This document shows, piece by piece, positions 61,607 through 64,000 of a DNA stretch of 64,000 bases. A program made the translations under genes and the position numbers. Source of the DNA: Pseudofrankia nepalensis (GTDB lineage Bacteria; Actinomycetota; Actinomycetes; Frankiales; Frankiaceae); NCBI RefSeq assembly GCF_016786305.1, contig NZ_JADWYV010000001.1; one strand, written 5' to 3'. Each line of letters starts with the position of its first letter. Positions within the stretch are counted from its first letter, which is position 1. The notes beneath the pieces were generated by a model, which was given only the letters and a program-made list of their open reading frames with translations, did no database searches and was not told where the DNA came from.

Positions 61607-63064
61607 TCAGGCCGCGGCGAGCATCGAGGCGGCCTCCTCGGGCGAGACCCCGAGGTTTTTCATCTGCCGTACCAGCGCGTGTTTGCGCCGTTCCGGGTCC
61701 GGCTGGCGGGTGTGGTGGTCAGCGCCGAGCTCCCGGAATGGCACCTGGTCGTGCACCATCCGCCAGATGATCTCCAGGATGGCGCGGCTGGTGGCGACGA
61801 GGGCCTTCAGCCCGCCGCGGCGGGCGCGTAGTCGTCGGTGGCGTACTCCGAGGAAGGTGTTGGTGCGCCCGGCGGAGACCGCGGCCGTGCCAAGCGTGCG
61901 GCGCACATAGCGGTTGCCGCGTCCGGTCCGGCCCATCCGCAGGGATGCTCCGGTCTGGATCGTGCGTGAGGTCAGCTTCGCCCACGACGCCAGGTGCCCC
62001 GAGGTTGGGAACGGGCTCATGTCCATCCCGATCTCCGCGAGGATCAGCTGCGCGGAGTCCCTGCCGATCCCGGGGACCTGGTCGAGCAGGTCGACGAGAT
62101 CCGCGACTGTCCGTGGCACCGGTGGCCGGTCGGTGGGTGGGGGCGTGGCGTCGGCGGGAGCATCGGCGGCGGGTGGGATGATCTCACCGGTGACGGTCGA
62201 GACCGTTCCGGGCACCCCGTCCACCACGGTGGCCCCGGCGGGTTCGACAGTGCCGGACTGGCGGGCGGGCAGGAGCATCGCCGCGGTCATCTGTTCGACC
62301 CGCGCGGACAGTGTGGCGATCTGCTGGTCGAGTGCGTCGACCTGATCCAGGTAGATCTTCAGCAGGAAGGCGTCGTGGTCGCTGAACCGGCCGGTCAGCG
62401 CCGCGGTCAGCGCTTCCGGTGAGGCCTTCAGGCCGGTGCCGAGCGCCGCGAGCCGGCGCGGGTCGCGTTCCCCGGCCACCAGCGCGTCGAGGATCCGCCG
62501 ACCCGCTACCCCGAAGAGGTCCGAGACCACCGACGAGAGCTTGATCAGCGCCCCTTCGAGCACCTTCTCGCCACGTTGCTTGGCCCGCGTGCGGTCCGCG
62601 ACGAGGTCGACCCGCATCCGGGTCACGTCCCGCATCCGGCGGATGTCCACCGGCGGCACGAACGACCGGCGCAGCATCGAGCGCTCGTTCAGCTTCGCCA
62701 GCCACACGGCGTCCAGCTTGTCCGTTTTGGGTCTTCCGGGGACGTTCTTCACATCGCGGGCGTTGACCAGCCACACCTCAAGGCCCCGCTCCTCGAGCAG
62801 GTAGTAGAAGACCCGCCAGTAGTCCGAGGTGCTCTCGAGAACCACCCGCTCGATGCCCTGGCAGACGAGGTGGTCCGCCAGCCCCTCCACCGCCGGGACC
62901 GTCGCGACGACGTCGAAGACGCGGGTGACCCGCCTGCCTTCCTTCGTGTCGTGCGGGACCCGCACGCACACCTTCCCGGACGCCTTCGCGACGTCGATCG
63001 CCGCGACACGCTCCAGGATCTGCTCGGCGTCGTCCACGACGACCTCGACCGAACCGCCCACCAC
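61607..63064 (-). CDS. IS110-family transposase
   Basis: 485 residues from GTG 63064. The N-terminal DEDD domain shows AAIDVAKASGKVCVRV, ERVVLESTSDYWRVFYYLLE, LVNARDVKNVPGRPKTDKLD and AVWLAKL. The C-terminal Transposase_20 domain has LLDQVPGIGRDSAQLILAEI, LASWAKLTSRTIQTGASLRM and GRGNRYVRRTLGTAAVSAGR, with the conserved Ser (AVSAGR). About 60 residues of Pro/Ala-rich sequence separate the domains. It is intact. IS110 enzymes are guided by a bridge RNA from the element's non-coding end. Confidence 0.93.
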   Translation of the reverse strand: MVGGSVEVVVDDAEQILERVAAIDVAKASGKVCVRVPHDTKEGRRVTRVFDVVATVPAVEGLADHLVCQGIERVVLESTSDYWRVFYYLLEERGLEVWLVNARDVKNVPGRPKTDKLDAVWLAKLNERSMLRRSFVPPVDIRRMRDVTRMRVDLVADRTRAKQRGEKVLEGALIKLSSVVSDLFGVAGRRILDALVAGERDPRRLAALGTGLKASPEALTAALTGRFSDHDAFLLKIYLDQVDALDQQIATLSARVEQMTAAMLLPARQSGTVEPAGATVVDGVPGTVSTVTGEIIPPAADAPADATPPPTDRPPVPRTVADLVDLLDQVPGIGRDSAQLILAEIGMDMSPFPTSGHLASWAKLTSRTIQTGASLRMGRTGRGNRYVRRTLGTAAVSAGRTNTFLGVRHRRLRARRGGLKALVATSRAILEIIWRMVHDQVPFRELGADHHTRQPDPERRKHALVRQMKNLGVSPEEAASMLAAA

Positions 63065-63324
63065 ATCCCCAACCGATCGATACCTACAGGTAGCGACCGC
63101 CCGGGGACCGACACAGGATCAACACTCTGACTGGCGTGCTCGAGGCACAGCGGGCGACCCGCAAGGTCAAGATCCCTCGCCAAACTTTTGAACGGCTACG
63201 AAGGCCAAGGAACGGACGGCGTTGGACGGGCGGTCGACCCGCACCCTGCCAGGCTGCTCCGGGCGCGCCCGCAAGAGCCAGGCGGAGCTTTCACACCGGG
63301 GCGGCGTGCCCGAAGGCCAGGGGA
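63065..63324 (-). other. Non-coding IS110 end, possible bridge-RNA region
   Basis: In IS110-group elements the bridge RNA is usually transcribed from the non-coding segment upstream of the transposase. This 260-base stretch is in that position and has no supported gene. I did not identify the internal loops that pair with target and donor, so this is placement only. Confidence 0.3.
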
Positions 63325-64000
63325 ACTTTTGAGGCGATTGATGCCGCACTCGACCGCGTGCCGAGCCTTGTAGTCCTCCGGGTCGAACTTCGGCGGACGG
63401 CCGCCGCGGGAGCCGCGTTTCCTTCGGTTGCGGGCCTGGTCGGCCTTGTCCGGGATGGTGCAGCGATGCCACGTCTGCGCAGGTAGGCGCGGTTCTTCCG
63501 GGAGGCGTACGCCTTATCGGCTCGCACCCTCCTCGGCCGGGTGCGCGGTCTGCCGGACCCCAGCCGGGGCACCCTGATGCCGCCCAGGACAACCTCGAAC
63601 TGCGGGGAGTCCCCGCGCTGCCCGGCGGTGATCACGATGGACATGGGCTTTTGCCCCTGCTCGACGGCGAGGTGCAGCTTGGTGGTCAGGCCGCCGCGTG
63701 AGCGCCCGAGGCCGTGGTCGTCGGGCTCGACGGCGACACCGCCGGGCGGCTCCTTCTGCAGGTCCCCCTTTTCCTCGCTCCGGCGGCGTGCTGGTGGGCC
63801 CGGCAGACGGTGGAGTCGACGTTGAGGTCCCAGGTGATCAGGTCCTTGGCATCGGCCCTGGCCTGGAGTTCGGTGAAGATGCGCTGCCAGGTGCCGTTGC
63901 GCTGCCAGCGGCGGAACAGGTCATACGCCCGGCCCCACGGCCCGTACTCGGCGGACATGTCCCGCCACGGGATGCCGGTACGAACCCGTAACCGTATGCC
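63325..64000 (-). pseudogene. IS5-type transposase, frameshifted and split
   Basis: Read from the window end: EYGPWGRAYDLFRRWQRNGT, WDLNVDSTVCRAHQHAAGAR (first Asp), a frameshift in a G-run near 63770, then GGLTTKLHLAVEQGQKPMSI, RVRADKAYASRKNRAYLRRR (second Asp), a second frameshift near 63460 and CTIPDKADQARNRRKRGSRG to HAVECGINRLK (Glu). The last 30 residues lie at 61334-61423 beyond the IS110 insertion. The N-terminus runs past the window edge. Inactive. Confidence 0.8.

Larger units (their letters stand above)
61424..63324 (-). mobile_element. IS110-family element inserted in IS5-type element
   Basis: The insertion is defined by the break in the IS5-type transposase at 61423/63325. It contains the IS110 transposase and about 180 (downstream) and 260 (upstream) non-coding bases. 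Exact ends are not readable, as IS110 elements lack terminal inverted repeats. CAAAAGTT occurs (minus strand) at both 63183-63190 and 63325-63332, possibly the exchanged core. Confidence 0.6.

Overview
The window comes from a very GC-rich actinomycete. Third codon positions are almost all G or C. Genes are packed with ATGA/GTGA stop-start overlaps. Several families are typical of Actinomycetota: an XRE regulator of the DUF5753 type paired with DUF397, a BTAD regulator, actinobacterial Tad/Flp pilus genes, and a MobF relaxase of actinobacterial conjugative elements. Frankia or a close relative is my inference from this mix, not something the sequence proves. One run of 100 N (28385-28484) is an assembly gap.

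Layout. (1) 1-8.35 kb: a conjugation module with two unrecognised genes, a repeat-rich region that looks like an origin of transfer, and a 1538-aa MobF relaxase-helicase. (2) 9.1-21.4 kb: a Flp/Tad pilus operon (two exported proteins, a small overlapping ORF, CpaB-like, TadA, TadB, TadC, a pilin-like peptide, two TadE-like and one TadG-like protein), followed by a membrane-bound LysM-BTAD regulator. Two tandem copies of a 371-bp terminal-inverted-repeat element have separated the first TadE gene from its native start. (3) 21.7-46 kb: an accessory island of small immunity-like or unknown genes (SUKH-3, DUF3885-like, ankyrin), many broken genes (two APH kinases, a TPR regulator, an IS1380 fragment, a GNAT enzyme), dispersed repeat families that sit between genes, and two STAND NTPase systems. 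The first is an NB-ARC protein with at least 27 nearly identical helical repeats. The second is an operon of methyltransferase, NACHT-FGE NTPase, cold-shock-like protein and two-TM protein. (4) 46-52 kb: IS256 and DUF4291 remnants, a DUF397/XRE pair diverging from a small operon with an anti-sigma-type ATPase and a second XRE regulator. (5) 52.5-58.9 kb: a TIR-STAND-repeat protein, small unknown genes, and a diverged second copy of the XRE cassette. (6) 59-64 kb: an insertion-sequence zone with an intact IS256 transposase, a 214-bp ISL3-type miniature element with a perfect 8-bp target duplication, and an IS110 element sitting inside a decayed IS5-type transposase.

How it fits together. The relaxase, oriT-like repeats and IS load suggest a mobile or recently mobile replicon or island. 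The three different STAND NTPases each have a different sensor or effector arrangement, and each is flanked by small genes and repeats. This is the pattern of bacterial conflict (anti-phage or self/non-self) islands. The NACHT-FGE operon at 40.9-45.9 kb is the strongest candidate for an undescribed system.
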